A DNA stretch of 64,000 bases from the NCBI GenBank assembly GCA_050747525.1, contig JBOGOC010000056.1, forward strand, positions 1 to 64,000, in the 5' to 3' direction. The stretch is from JBOGOC01 sp050747525. Lineage in GTDB: Bacteria; Acidobacteriota; Polarisedimenticolia; JACPZX01; DASXTC01. Under the pieces are notes generated by a model. That model had not been told where the DNA came from. It saw only the letters and a program-made list of their open reading frames with translations, and ran no database searches. Below are positions 37,949 to 46,280 of this stretch, one piece after another (position 1 is the stretch's first letter; every line of letters begins with the position of its first letter). A program made the translations under genes and the position numbers.

Positions 37949-39511
37949 ATGGCCAGACAGGGCGCTTCGAGCCAGGCCAAGCCCAACATCCTCGTCATCT
38001 GGGGCGACGACATCGGCATCACGAATCTGAGCTGCTACAGCGACGGGCTGATGGGCTATCGCACCCCCAACATCGACCGGCTGGCGGAGGAGGGGATGCG
38101 ATTCACCGATGCCTACGGCGAGCAGTCGTGCACCGCCGGCCGGGCCTCCTTCATCACCGGGCAGTGCGGCTTCCGCACGGGCCTCACCAAGGTGGGCTTT
38201 CCGGGGGTAACCGTCGGCCTCCAGGCCGAAGACCCGACGATTGCCGAGCTGCTCAAGAACCACGGGTACGCGACCGCGCAGTTCGGAAAGAACCACCTCG
38301 GCGATCGAAACGAGTACCTGCCGACCGTGCACGGCTTCGACGAGTTCTTCGGCAACCTCTATCACCTGAACGCCGAGGACGAGCCCGAGCTGCCCGACTA
38401 TCCGGACCCGAAGGACTTCCCGGAGTTCCACAAGAAGTTTGGACCGCGCGACGTGCTGCACTGCTGGGCGACCGACAAGGATGATCCCACCACGGATCCG
38501 CGCTTCGGGAGGGTCGGCAGGCAGCGGATCGAGGACTCGGGTCCGCTCACCAGGAAGCGCATGGAGACCTGCGACGACGAATTCATCGGCGCGGCCAAGG
38601 AGTGGATCACTCGACAGCACGAGGCCCGTACGCCCTGGTTCTGCTGGATGAACACCACGCACATGCACATGCGCACGCGCACCAAGCCCACGAGTCTCGG
38701 CCAGGCGGGTCGATGGCAGTCCCCCTACCACGACACGATGATCGACCACGACAGGAACGTGGGCGAGCTGGTGGCGCTGATCGACAAGCTGGGCATCGCG
38801 GAGAACACCTTCGTCATGTACAGCACCGACAACGGCACGCACATGAACACGTGGCCGGACGGGGCCATGACGCCGTTCCGCAACGAGAAGAACACCAACT
38901 GGGAGGGAGGCTTCCGGGTCCCCCTGCTGGCTCGATGGCCGGGAAAGATTCAGGCGGGTACGGTGTCCAACGAGATCGTCCAGCACAACGACTGGCTGCC
39001 GACCTTCCTTGCGATGGCCGGCGAGCCGGACGTCAAGCAGAAGCTGCTCAAGGGGTACAAGGCGGCGGGGAAGACCTTCCGGGTGCACCTCGACGGCTAC
39101 AACCTGCTCCCCTACCTGACCGGACAGGAGAAGAAGAGCCCTCGTCCAGGCTTCTTCTACTTCGACGACGACGGCAGCCTGGTCGCGCTCCGGTTCGACA
39201 ACTGGAAAGTCGTCTTCATGGAGCAGCGCGTCCAGGGAACCCTGCGCCTGTGGGCGGAGCCGTTCGTGCCGCTGCGCGTCCCGAAACTCTACAACCTGCG
39301 CACGGATCCCTACGAGCGGGCGGACATCACGTCGAACACGTACTACGACTGGTTCATCGATCACGGCTACATCGCCCTGGCCGCGCAGGCCGTCGTGACG
39401 CCGTTCCTGGAGACCTTCAAGCAGTTCCCGCCGCGGCAGAAGGCCGCCAGCTTCACGATCGATCAGGCGCTCGAGAAGATGACGGCCGCCGCCACCGCCG
39501 CCGGCCGCTGA
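37949..39511 (+). CDS. Sulfatase (arylsulfatase family)
   Basis: 520 residues. Alkaline-phosphatase-fold sulfatase: metal-binding GDD near residue 20, the formylglycine signature SCTAGRASF with Cys61 (CxAxR), GKNHLGD, and the second metal site STDNGTH followed by Arg/Lys and WEGGFRVPLLARWPG. Cys61 must be converted to formylglycine by a maturase not seen here. There is no N-terminal signal peptide, so it may be cytoplasmic or exported otherwise. The substrate is unknown; the closest pattern is the type I arylsulfatase A group. A weak GGGGGA ribosome site precedes the ATG. Confidence 0.92.
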   Translation: MARQGASSQAKPNILVIWGDDIGITNLSCYSDGLMGYRTPNIDRLAEEGMRFTDAYGEQSCTAGRASFITGQCGFRTGLTKVGFPGVTVGLQAEDPTIAELLKNHGYATAQFGKNHLGDRNEYLPTVHGFDEFFGNLYHLNAEDEPELPDYPDPKDFPEFHKKFGPRDVLHCWATDKDDPTTDPRFGRVGRQRIEDSGPLTRKRMETCDDEFIGAAKEWITRQHEARTPWFCWMNTTHMHMRTRTKPTSLGQAGRWQSPYHDTMIDHDRNVGELVALIDKLGIAENTFVMYSTDNGTHMNTWPDGAMTPFRNEKNTNWEGGFRVPLLARWPGKIQAGTVSNEIVQHNDWLPTFLAMAGEPDVKQKLLKGYKAAGKTFRVHLDGYNLLPYLTGQEKKSPRPGFFYFDDDGSLVALRFDNWKVVFMEQRVQGTLRLWAEPFVPLRVPKLYNLRTDPYERADITSNTYYDWFIDHGYIALAAQAVVTPFLETFKQFPPRQKAASFTIDQALEKMTAAATAAGR

Positions 39512-39788
39512 TCCGCGCCCGCCGGCCGAGGATTTCCTGCGCTCTTCGTTCGCAAGCAAGGCAGGCTTCGAGGAAGGGACGGCCGCGACCCGCGCAAGGA
39601 GGCCGGCGGCCGGGGCAGTGGTCTCCGGCGGCCCTCTGGAGCCTGAGCCGGGTCGAGCGAGCGTTGGCCGCGCGCGCTTTTGCGCGGCCAACGAGCGAGG
39701 GCGAAGGCGGAAGCGGGAGAGAGCCGTCGTGGCCAACGCCACGACGGCGAACGTCCCCGGAGACCACTGCCGCGGACGCCGGCCGGCC
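39512..39788. other. Convergent intergenic region dominated by palindromes
   Basis: 277 bp between the sulfatase stop and the zinc-ribbon gene stop. No credible coding frame. Apart from short purine-rich stretches (GAGCGAGGGCGAAGGCGG type), nearly all of 39599-39788 is accounted for by the nested inverted repeats described separately. No T-tract terminator was seen on either strand. Confidence 0.6.
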
Positions 39789-39790
39789 TC
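39599..39790. repeat. Nested inverted-repeat element with two internal hairpins
   Basis: Outer arms GAGGCCGGC (39599-39607) and GCCGGCCTC (39782-39790), then a perfect 15-bp pair GGCAGTGGTCTCCGG (39614-39628) with its complement at 39757-39771. Inside are two perfect hairpins: 39662-39693 (12-bp stem, 8-nt loop holding TTTT) and 39723-39748 (11-bp stem, CAAC loop). Folded as RNA this makes a long closing stem with a three-way junction. It could be a structured RNA, a REP/MITE-like intergenic element, or a bidirectional roadblock. Confidence 0.75.
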
Positions 39791-40202
39791 AGGATAGGAC
39801 CGGCACGTCCCGGCCGCAGAACCGGCAGACACGCGCGGCCTTCTTGATCGTCTCCGCGCAGAACGGGCACGGACGCGTATCACCGGGCGTGACAGAAAGC
39901 TCACCCGGCGCCCGCGCCTGCAGCATCTCGATCAGCTCCTTGATGCGCCGCGCGTCCTCCTTGCTGTGGCCGTGGCTCTCGAGCGGGTCCGATCCGCCGG
40001 TCGACTCGATGCGGATGTCCGACCAGATGATCCCGGTGAGGATGTTGACATTGGCCACGTTGCGGATCCCGATGCTCTCCTCGTTGAGGGTGAGCCAGGA
40101 GCGCTTGCGGCGCATCACCGCCGTCTCGGTGACGATGATGCTGGTGGGAAAGAGCCGGTTGCCTTGCGTCAACCGGCTCGCGACGAACACCTCGGGCTCC
40201 AC
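39789..40202 (-). CDS. PH-like domain protein with C-terminal zinc ribbon
   Basis: 137 residues from the GTG at 40202, with AGGAGG exactly 8 nt upstream. The first 80 residues are beta-rich (RLFPTSIIVTETAVMRRKRSWLTLNEESIGIRNVANVNI) and resemble a bacterial pleckstrin-homology-like (bPH) or short membrane-less adaptor domain. A helix rich in charge follows, and the tail is a zinc ribbon CPFC ... CRFC of the UPF0547/DZR type. No membrane segment. It lies 12 nt after priA and may be cotranscribed. Function unknown; its stop codon is inside the outer arm of the palindromic element. Confidence 0.75.
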   Translation of the reverse strand: MEPEVFVASRLTQGNRLFPTSIIVTETAVMRRKRSWLTLNEESIGIRNVANVNILTGIIWSDIRIESTGGSDPLESHGHSKEDARRIKELIEMLQARAPGELSVTPGDTRPCPFCAETIKKAARVCRFCGRDVPVLS

Positions 40203-40214
40203 GATGGTCACCTC

Positions 40215-42653
40215 CTACATGAGCGCAATGGGGTCCATGTCCACGATCAGATCGCGCGAGGAGGAGAGCCCTCCCCCCGCCAGCGAGGCCGCCGCTTCGT
40301 TCAGGGCGTCGGACAGCTTCCTGCGGGACGCGCACTTCACCAGGAGCTGGAACCGGTACCTCCCCTTCAGCCTGGCCAGCGGCGCCACAGCGGGGCCGAG
40401 CACCGTCAGCGCGGTCCCGCCCGCGGACTGGACCGCCTCGGCGGCCCGGCGGGCCCGGCGAAGCCCTTCTTCGTGAGTGTCGTCCTGCACCAGCACGTTG
40501 GCCATCGCGGTGAAGGGCGGATACTTCATGATGCGGCGGAACCGGGACTCCTTCTGGTAGAAGGCCTCGAAGTCCTGCTTGACCGCGGCTTCGATCGCGT
40601 AGTGCTCGTGGTGCCAGGCCTGCACGATCACCTCGCCGGGCTCCTCTCCGCGGCCGGAGCGCCCGGCCACCTGGGTCAGCAGCTGGAACGTCCTCTCCGC
40701 CGCCCTGAAGTCGGGCATGCTGAGCGAGGCGTCGGCCCCCACCACGCCCACGAGGGTCACCCCAGGGAAGTCGTGCCCCTTGGCCACCATCTGCGTCCCC
40801 ACCAGGAGGTTGAACTCCCCCCGCTCGAACGACGAGAGGATCTCGGCGGGGGCGCGCCGCCCGCGCGCGGTGTCGCGATCCAGCCGCGCCAGCCGTGCCT
40901 GGGGGAACATCTCGCGCAAGTCGGCCTCCAGTCTTTCCGTCCCGGCGCCCACCAGCGCCAGCGACTCAGCCCCGCACGTCGAGCACTCCGTGGGAAGGCC
41001 GCGCTGGTAGCCGCAGTAGTGACACCGCAGCCGGCCGGCCCCCTTGTGCCACGTCAACCCCACGCTGCACCGCAGGCATCCTTCACTCGCGCCGCACGAT
41101 CGGCACAGCACGTACGGTGCGTAGCCCCTCCGGTTCAGCAGGATGATGGCCTGCTCCCCGCGCGCCAGGCACTCCGAGACGGCCTCGCGCAAGGGCAGCG
41201 AGATCACCTCGTCGCGGCCGCGGCGCGCGAACTGCTCCCGCATGTCGATCACCTTCACCTGAGCCATCGGCCGCGCATGGATGCGCTCAGGCAGGCGCAG
41301 AATCTCCAGGCGTCCGGACTGCGCCGACCACCAGGTCTCCACGCTCGGCGTGGCCGAGCCGAGAAGGACGACGCCCGACGACTCGCGGGCCCGCACCAGG
41401 GCCAGGTCCCGGGCGTTATAACGCGGATCCTCTTCCTGCTTGTAGGACCCATCCTGCTCCTCGTCCACGACGATGAGCCCCGGCCGTGACACCGGGGACA
41501 GGATGGCCGACCGGGCGCCCAGCACCACGCGCGCCTCGCCGCGCCGCACGCGGCGCCATTCGTCGTAGCGCTCCCCCGGGCCGAGGCTGGAGTGCAGGAT
41601 GGCCAGGCTGGCGCCCAGCCGGGCGCGCAGCTGCCGCGCCAGCAGCGGCGTGAGGGCGATCTCGGGGACCAGGTACAGCGCGGTGCGCCCGGCCGCCAGG
41701 CAGCTCTCGAGCGCCTGCAGGTAGACCTCGGTCTTGCCGCTCCCCGTGACCCCCATCAGCAGGAAGGCGCGTGCAGCACCTGCGTGCAGCGCTTCGCGGA
41801 TCTGGCCGAGCGCCACCGTCTGGTGCGCGGTCGCCTCCCGCGGATGCTCCTGCCCGGCCAGCGGCGGCAGCACCAGCGGCGCGCGGGGCCGCTCCACGCG
41901 GTGCAGGGTGACCAGCCCCTTGGAGGCCAGGATGCGCACCACGTCGGTGACGCCGCCCACGCGGTCCCTCAGCTCGTCGACCGGAACCCCCTCCTCGCCC
42001 GCGGCCATGGCTGCCTGCAGCACGACCAGCTGCCGCGGGGCCCGCGCGCACCGGGCGAGCACCGTCTCCTGGTCGCTCACCGACGCGCGCACGACGGTGC
42101 GAAAACGCTCCGCCACACGCGGCGGAGCCACCGTGCGCGTCACGCTCACCAGGCCCAGCTCCTGAAGCCGGCGCACCACCGGCCGCGAAACCGCCGGGTC
42201 CCCCAGCCGGATCTCCTGCCCGCCGGCCAGGCGCTCCAGCACGCGCCGCTGCGCCTGGGTGAGCCCGCGATCGGGCATCACGGCGGCGGAGACCGCGGCG
42301 ACCACCTCCTCGCTGCGCCGGCCGATCCCCGGTGGCAGCCCGGCCTGGGCCATGGCTCCGGGCGGAGTCACGTAATAGCGGGCTGCCCACTGGATGAGCC
42401 AGAGGAGATCCTCCCCCATGACCGGCTCGGCATCGGGCAGATCGGTGACGTCCTTGATCTCGAAACCGGCGTCGCCAACGCACGAACGCTCGCCCATGAC
42501 CAGGCCCGTCAGCAGGCGCCGCCCCACGGGAACCAGCGCGCGTGCGCCCGGATCGGCGCTCCCCTCCAGATGGCCGGGGAGCCGGTAGGTCAGGGTCGCG
42601 CGGATCGGCAGGGGGACGGCCACGTCCACGCACCGTGGTATCTTCGTGTCCAT
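40215..42653 (-). CDS. priA: Primosomal helicase PriA
   Basis: 812 residues. The N-terminal DNA-binding part (VDVAVPLPIRATLTYRLP) is followed by a winged helix, then a superfamily 2 helicase with Walker A GVTGSGKTEVY, motif II VVDEEQDGSYKQ (usually DEEH, here DEEQ), and motif VI QVAGRSGRG. The zinc-binding segment has eight Cys (CRSC, CLRC, CHYC, CSTC). It restarts stalled replication forks. The ATG at 42653 overlaps the trmJ ATG within a CATG palindrome, so each promoter must lie inside the other gene. A longer frame beginning at 42779 would run through trmJ and was rejected. Confidence 0.95.
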   Translation of the reverse strand: MDTKIPRCVDVAVPLPIRATLTYRLPGHLEGSADPGARALVPVGRRLLTGLVMGERSCVGDAGFEIKDVTDLPDAEPVMGEDLLWLIQWAARYYVTPPGAMAQAGLPPGIGRRSEEVVAAVSAAVMPDRGLTQAQRRVLERLAGGQEIRLGDPAVSRPVVRRLQELGLVSVTRTVAPPRVAERFRTVVRASVSDQETVLARCARAPRQLVVLQAAMAAGEEGVPVDELRDRVGGVTDVVRILASKGLVTLHRVERPRAPLVLPPLAGQEHPREATAHQTVALGQIREALHAGAARAFLLMGVTGSGKTEVYLQALESCLAAGRTALYLVPEIALTPLLARQLRARLGASLAILHSSLGPGERYDEWRRVRRGEARVVLGARSAILSPVSRPGLIVVDEEQDGSYKQEEDPRYNARDLALVRARESSGVVLLGSATPSVETWWSAQSGRLEILRLPERIHARPMAQVKVIDMREQFARRGRDEVISLPLREAVSECLARGEQAIILLNRRGYAPYVLCRSCGASEGCLRCSVGLTWHKGAGRLRCHYCGYQRGLPTECSTCGAESLALVGAGTERLEADLREMFPQARLARLDRDTARGRRAPAEILSSFERGEFNLLVGTQMVAKGHDFPGVTLVGVVGADASLSMPDFRAAERTFQLLTQVAGRSGRGEEPGEVIVQAWHHEHYAIEAAVKQDFEAFYQKESRFRRIMKYPPFTAMANVLVQDDTHEEGLRRARRAAEAVQSAGGTALTVLGPAVAPLARLKGRYRFQLLVKCASRRKLSDALNEAAASLAGGGLSSSRDLIVDMDPIALM

Positions 42654-43434
42654 GCCGGACGACCCCTTCGCTCGCACGGCCTTCATTCTCCTGCGCCCCA
42701 AGAGTCCCGGCAACGTCGGATCGACCGCCCGGGCGATGAAGAACATGGGCTTCCGCCACCTGATCCTCGCCGACCCCATGAGCTACGAGGATCCGGAGTA
42801 CTTCCACACCGAGGCAGGCCGGATGGCGTGGAACGCCTCGGACGTCCTGCAGGAGATGCGCCAGACGCCCACCCTCGAGGACGCGCTGGCTCCCTACTCC
42901 TTCGTGCTGGGCACGACATCGGTCCCTCCGCCGGGCGCCCGCGCGCTGCGGCCCGAAGAATCCGCGCGCGAGGTGGCCGCGCTGCTGCATTCCGATCCGT
43001 CCGCGCGGGCCGCCCTGCTCTTCGGCCAGGAGGACATCGGCCTGACCCGCGACCAGCTGGCGCGGTGCCAGGCCATCGGCGTCATCCCCGCGGCGGCCGC
43101 CTACCCGTCGCTGAACCTCGCCCAGGCCGCGCTCGTCTTCGCCTGGGAGCTGCGCCGCTCGCTGCTCGGGCCGGCCGGCGAGGGCGCCACGGCCGAGCCC
43201 TCCTCACCGGACGCCCGGCCGCCTCAGGAGCGGCTGGAGTCGTTCTACGTGAGACTGGAGGAGGCGCTGGACGAGATCGCGTTTCTCCAGGGTTCGTCGC
43301 GGGCCCACATGATGCGCGAGCTGAGGCAGCTGTTCAACCGGACACTGCTCACCACCCGCGAGCTGGCCATGCTGGAAGGGATCGTGCACCAGGTGATGTG
43401 GGCGGCCCGGCGCGGGAAGCCGCCGCGCGCGTGA
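42652..43434 (+). CDS. trmJ: tRNA/rRNA 2'-O-methyltransferase, TrmJ-like (SPOUT)
   Basis: 260 residues from ATG 42652; a GTG at 42646 is also possible. SPOUT motifs: PGNVGSTARAMKNMGF (motif 1), FGQEDIGLTRDQL (motif 2), and YPSLNLAQAALVFAWEL (motif 3), the order and wording of TrmJ, which methylates ribose 32 of several tRNAs. A C-terminal helical extension (about 175-260) is normal for the family. No ribosome site is evident. The gene is divergent from priA with overlapping start codons. Confidence 0.88.
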   Translation: MPDDPFARTAFILLRPKSPGNVGSTARAMKNMGFRHLILADPMSYEDPEYFHTEAGRMAWNASDVLQEMRQTPTLEDALAPYSFVLGTTSVPPPGARALRPEESAREVAALLHSDPSARAALLFGQEDIGLTRDQLARCQAIGVIPAAAAYPSLNLAQAALVFAWELRRSLLGPAGEGATAEPSSPDARPPQERLESFYVRLEEALDEIAFLQGSSRAHMMRELRQLFNRTLLTTRELAMLEGIVHQVMWAARRGKPPRA

Positions 43435-43444
43435 CGCTCCACCA

Positions 43445-44137
43445 TCACTCCCCTTTCAGCAGAGCCATGACCTTCTTCATGTCCTCCCAGACATCTCTCT
43501 TGGCTGCGGGATTGCGCAGCAGGTAGGCGGGATGGAAGGTCGGCATCACCGGGATGTCGCCGAAGCTGCGGAACGTCCCGCGGATCTTCGTGATGCCCGC
43601 GGACGATTCGAGCAGGGCCTGCGCGGCGGGTGCCCCCAGTGCCACAATCACCGCGGGCCGGATGATCTCGATCTGACGGAACAGGAACGGGGTGCACGCC
43701 GCGGTCTCGTCGGGCTGGGGCGTACGGTTGTCCGGTGGACGGCACTTCACGACGTTGGCGATGTACACCTGCTCGCGTCGCAACCCCATCGCCTGGATGA
43801 TCTGGTTCAGCAGCTGGCCCGCCCGGCCCACGAAGGGGAGCCCCTGGAGGTCCTCGTCGTGTCCGGGCCCCTCGCCCACGAACATCAACCGCGCGCGCGG
43901 GTCGCCCGTCCCGAAGACGATGGTGTTCCTCTTCTCGCAGAGCTTGCAGCGCCGGCAGTCCCCGATCTCCTCGACGCGGAGGCTTTCCAGCGCCCGGCCG
44001 GGATCCTCGCCTGCGGGGACGGCCTCCGGGGCCGGCCCCGCCAGCTTCCGCGTCAGGTTCAGGGCGTCCACCCCCATCTCGCGCAGGAACTGGAGCTGCT
44101 GCCGGACCTGGCCTGGAAGATCGGACGGGCCTCTCAT
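43445..44137 (-). CDS. udg: Uracil-DNA glycosylase, family 4 (Fe-S)
   Basis: 230 residues from an ATG overlapping the coaBC stop (ATGA). Family 4 marks: cluster cysteines CRRCKLC at about 83-89 and further Cys in VVKCRPPDN and ETAACTPF, active-site motif GEGPGHDED (Asp/His loop) and the C-terminal HPAYLLRN loop. It removes uracil from DNA. The N-terminal 60 residues are an unaligned helical extension. It ends 10 bp from the trmJ stop (convergent). Confidence 0.93.
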   Translation of the reverse strand: MRGPSDLPGQVRQQLQFLREMGVDALNLTRKLAGPAPEAVPAGEDPGRALESLRVEEIGDCRRCKLCEKRNTIVFGTGDPRARLMFVGEGPGHDEDLQGLPFVGRAGQLLNQIIQAMGLRREQVYIANVVKCRPPDNRTPQPDETAACTPFLFRQIEIIRPAVIVALGAPAAQALLESSAGITKIRGTFRSFGDIPVMPTFHPAYLLRNPAAKRDVWEDMKKVMALLKGE

Positions 44138-45372
44138 CTGGAAGCCTCCAGCCTGCCCGCCACGTGCTGCAGGATGACGCGGGCCAGATCGGCCTTGCTC
44201 ATGGGGGGGAGAGCTTCCTGCGTCCCGTCCGCGAAGAGAAGCGTGGCCTCGTTGCGAAGGCTCGCGAATCCCTGACCACCGCCCACCTGGTTCGCCACGA
44301 TCAGATCGAGCCTCTTCTCCTTCAGCTTGCGGCGGGCGCCGTCGAGCACGTCGTTCGTCTCGGCGGCGAAGCCGACCACGAGCCGACGCCCCTTTGCGGC
44401 GGCAACCTCCGCCAGGATGTCGGCGGTGCGCTCCAGGCGAAGCTCCAGGGGAGCGTCGCTCTTGCGCACCTTGCGGTCTTCCCTGGCCGCCGGGCGGAAA
44501 TCCGACACGGCCGCCGCCATGAGAAGCACGGCGCATCCGTCGAGCCTCGAGACCACCGCGTCGCGCATCTGGGCGGCGGTGGTGACACGAACCGTCTGCA
44601 CGCCGGCCGGATCGGTCAGATGAGAAGGCCCGCTGACCAGCACCACCCGCGCGCCGAGGTCGCGGGCCGCTTCGGCGAGCGCGAAGCCCATCCGCCCCGT
44701 GGACGGATTGGACAGGAACCGCACGGGGTCCAGCTCTTCGCGGGTGGGGCCGGCCGTCACCAGGACCGCGACCTCGTGCAGCGGGCGCCGGGTGCCGGCC
44801 GGTGCATCCGCTTCCATCACCAGCGACGCGATCGTCTCCGGGTCGGCCAGGCGTCCCATCCCGGCCTCTTCGCTGCGCGAGGCGAGTGGGCCCGACTCGG
44901 GAGGGATCAGCCGCACGCCTCGCCCCGTCAGGGTGACGATGCTGGCCTGCACGGCCGGATGCTCCCACATCCGCGTGTTCATCGCGGGCGCCACGAACAC
45001 CGGGCACGTGACGGCCAGCGCGAAGGTGGTCAGGAAGTCGTCCGCGATGCCGGCCGCCAGCTTGCCCAGGACGTTGGCCGTGGCCGGAGCGATCACCAGC
45101 GCCTCGCACCGGCGCGCCAGGCCTATGTGTTCGATGTCCAGCAGCCCGTCCCCGGCATCGCCCCCCGTCTCCTCGACGGGGAGCGGATCCCAGGTGGACG
45201 TGATGACGCGCCGGCCCGACAACGTCTGCAGGGTCAGCGGTGTGACGAAGCGCTGCGCGTTGTCCGTGAGCGCCACGGTGACGTCGGCCCCACGGCGCAG
45301 GAACGCGCGCACCAGATCGGCGGCCTTGTAGGCGGCGATCCCCCCGCAGACCCCCAGGACCAGCTGTCGCAT
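44134..45372 (-). CDS. coaBC: Phosphopantothenoylcysteine decarboxylase / phosphopantothenate-cysteine ligase CoaBC
   Basis: 412 residues. CoaC half: GGIAAYKAADLVRAF flavoprotein signature, APAMNTRMWEHPAVQ with catalytic residues, and a conserved PPESG-type substrate-recognition segment. CoaB half: VLVTAGPTREELDPVRFLSNPSTGRMGFALAEAA (two fragments), KVRKSD Lys, and VGFAAET. It performs the second and third steps of CoA synthesis from pantothenate. It lies 18 nt after rpoZ, the common rpoZ-coaBC pairing. Confidence 0.95.
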   Translation of the reverse strand: MRQLVLGVCGGIAAYKAADLVRAFLRRGADVTVALTDNAQRFVTPLTLQTLSGRRVITSTWDPLPVEETGGDAGDGLLDIEHIGLARRCEALVIAPATANVLGKLAAGIADDFLTTFALAVTCPVFVAPAMNTRMWEHPAVQASIVTLTGRGVRLIPPESGPLASRSEEAGMGRLADPETIASLVMEADAPAGTRRPLHEVAVLVTAGPTREELDPVRFLSNPSTGRMGFALAEAARDLGARVVLVSGPSHLTDPAGVQTVRVTTAAQMRDAVVSRLDGCAVLLMAAAVSDFRPAAREDRKVRKSDAPLELRLERTADILAEVAAAKGRRLVVGFAAETNDVLDGARRKLKEKRLDLIVANQVGGGQGFASLRNEATLLFADGTQEALPPMSKADLARVILQHVAGRLEASR

Positions 45373-45390
45373 GACGGCCCTTCCGCCGAG

Positions 45391-45639
45391 CTACTCCGGC
45401 AGACCGATCACCTGCTCTTCGGCCGTGGCCATCTCCTGCACCGGCAGAACGACTGACTCCGCGACCAGCCCGGCGAGGACCTCTTCCTGGGCGACCGTGG
45501 TGAACTTCTTGGATCGTGAGGTCACCCGCGTCCTGGCCCCCTTCTGGAGCTGGCGGCACCGCAGCGAGGCCACGGCGATGAACTTGAACTTCCCTCCGAA
45601 CCGGTCACTCATGTCGTCTGGATACTGCAGGACTCTCAT
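45391..45639 (-). CDS. rpoZ: RNA polymerase omega subunit
   Basis: 82 residues. KFKFIAVASLRCRQLQKGARTRV and KKFTTVAQEEVLAGLV match the conserved central helices of omega. It helps assemble RNA polymerase and in many bacteria binds ppGpp. The ATG overlaps the gmk stop (ATGA), the classical gmk-rpoZ arrangement. Confidence 0.93.
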   Translation of the reverse strand: MRVLQYPDDMSDRFGGKFKFIAVASLRCRQLQKGARTRVTSRSKKFTTVAQEEVLAGLVAESVVLPVQEMATAEEQVIGLPE

Positions 45640-46280
45640 GCACCCTCCTCTTTGTCACCGCGATGCGCCGGCTCGAAATCAGCCACGATCCGGCGCCACG
45701 CGGGGATCTGTCGCTTCAAACTCGCCCGATGCGCCACCACGATGGACCGCAGCGCATCGAAGGCCGGTTCGATCTCGTCATTGATCACCAGGTAGTCGTA
45801 GGCATCGCCTCCGCGCATCTCGTCGAGCGCCTTGCGCAACCGCCTGTCCGCCTCTTCGGAGGACTCCAGCCGCCGCCCCTTGAGGCGCGCCACGAGCGTC
45901 TTCCGGTCGGGGGGCAGCACGAAGACGAGCACCGCCTGGGGGCGCAGACGACGCACGCTGCGCGCTCCCTGCGTGTCCACGTCCAGCAGCACGTCGTGAC
46001 CGGAGGCCAGGCTCTTCTCCACCAGCCGTGCGCTCGTGCCGTAACGGCGATCGTGCACCTTGGCCCATTCCAGGAACTCCCCTGCCCGCTCCATGCGGTC
46101 GAACGTGGCATCATCCACGAAGTGGTAGTCCACCCCTTCCCGCTCTCCGGCGCGCGACGGCCTCGTGGTGTAGGAGACCGAGAAGTCCAGCCCGGGGACC
46201 GACTCCAGCAGCTTCCGGATGAGCGTGGACTTTCCCGCCCCCGACGGGCCGGACACTACGAACAGCGCGGCCTCACTCAA
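45636..46280 (-). CDS. gmk: Guanylate kinase
   Basis: 214 residues. P-loop SGPSGAGKST at about 10-19, GMP-binding SYTTRPSRAGEREGVDYHFV, and LLDVDTQGARSVR, all typical. It phosphorylates GMP to GDP. It overlaps yicC by 8 bp upstream and rpoZ by 4 bp downstream. Confidence 0.96.
   Translation of the reverse strand: MSEAALFVVSGPSGAGKSTLIRKLLESVPGLDFSVSYTTRPSRAGEREGVDYHFVDDATFDRMERAGEFLEWAKVHDRRYGTSARLVEKSLASGHDVLLDVDTQGARSVRRLRPQAVLVFVLPPDRKTLVARLKGRRLESSEEADRRLRKALDEMRGGDAYDYLVINDEIEPAFDALRSIVVAHRASLKRQIPAWRRIVADFEPAHRGDKEEGA

Noticed and set aside
39662..39693. Rho-independent terminator for the sulfatase gene
   Set aside because: The stem is strong, but no T run follows on either strand; TTTT is inside the loop.
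40215..42779. PriA starting at 42779
   Set aside because: The first 42 codons would be antisense to trmJ and are unlike PriA; the ATG at 42653 gives the normal N-terminus.
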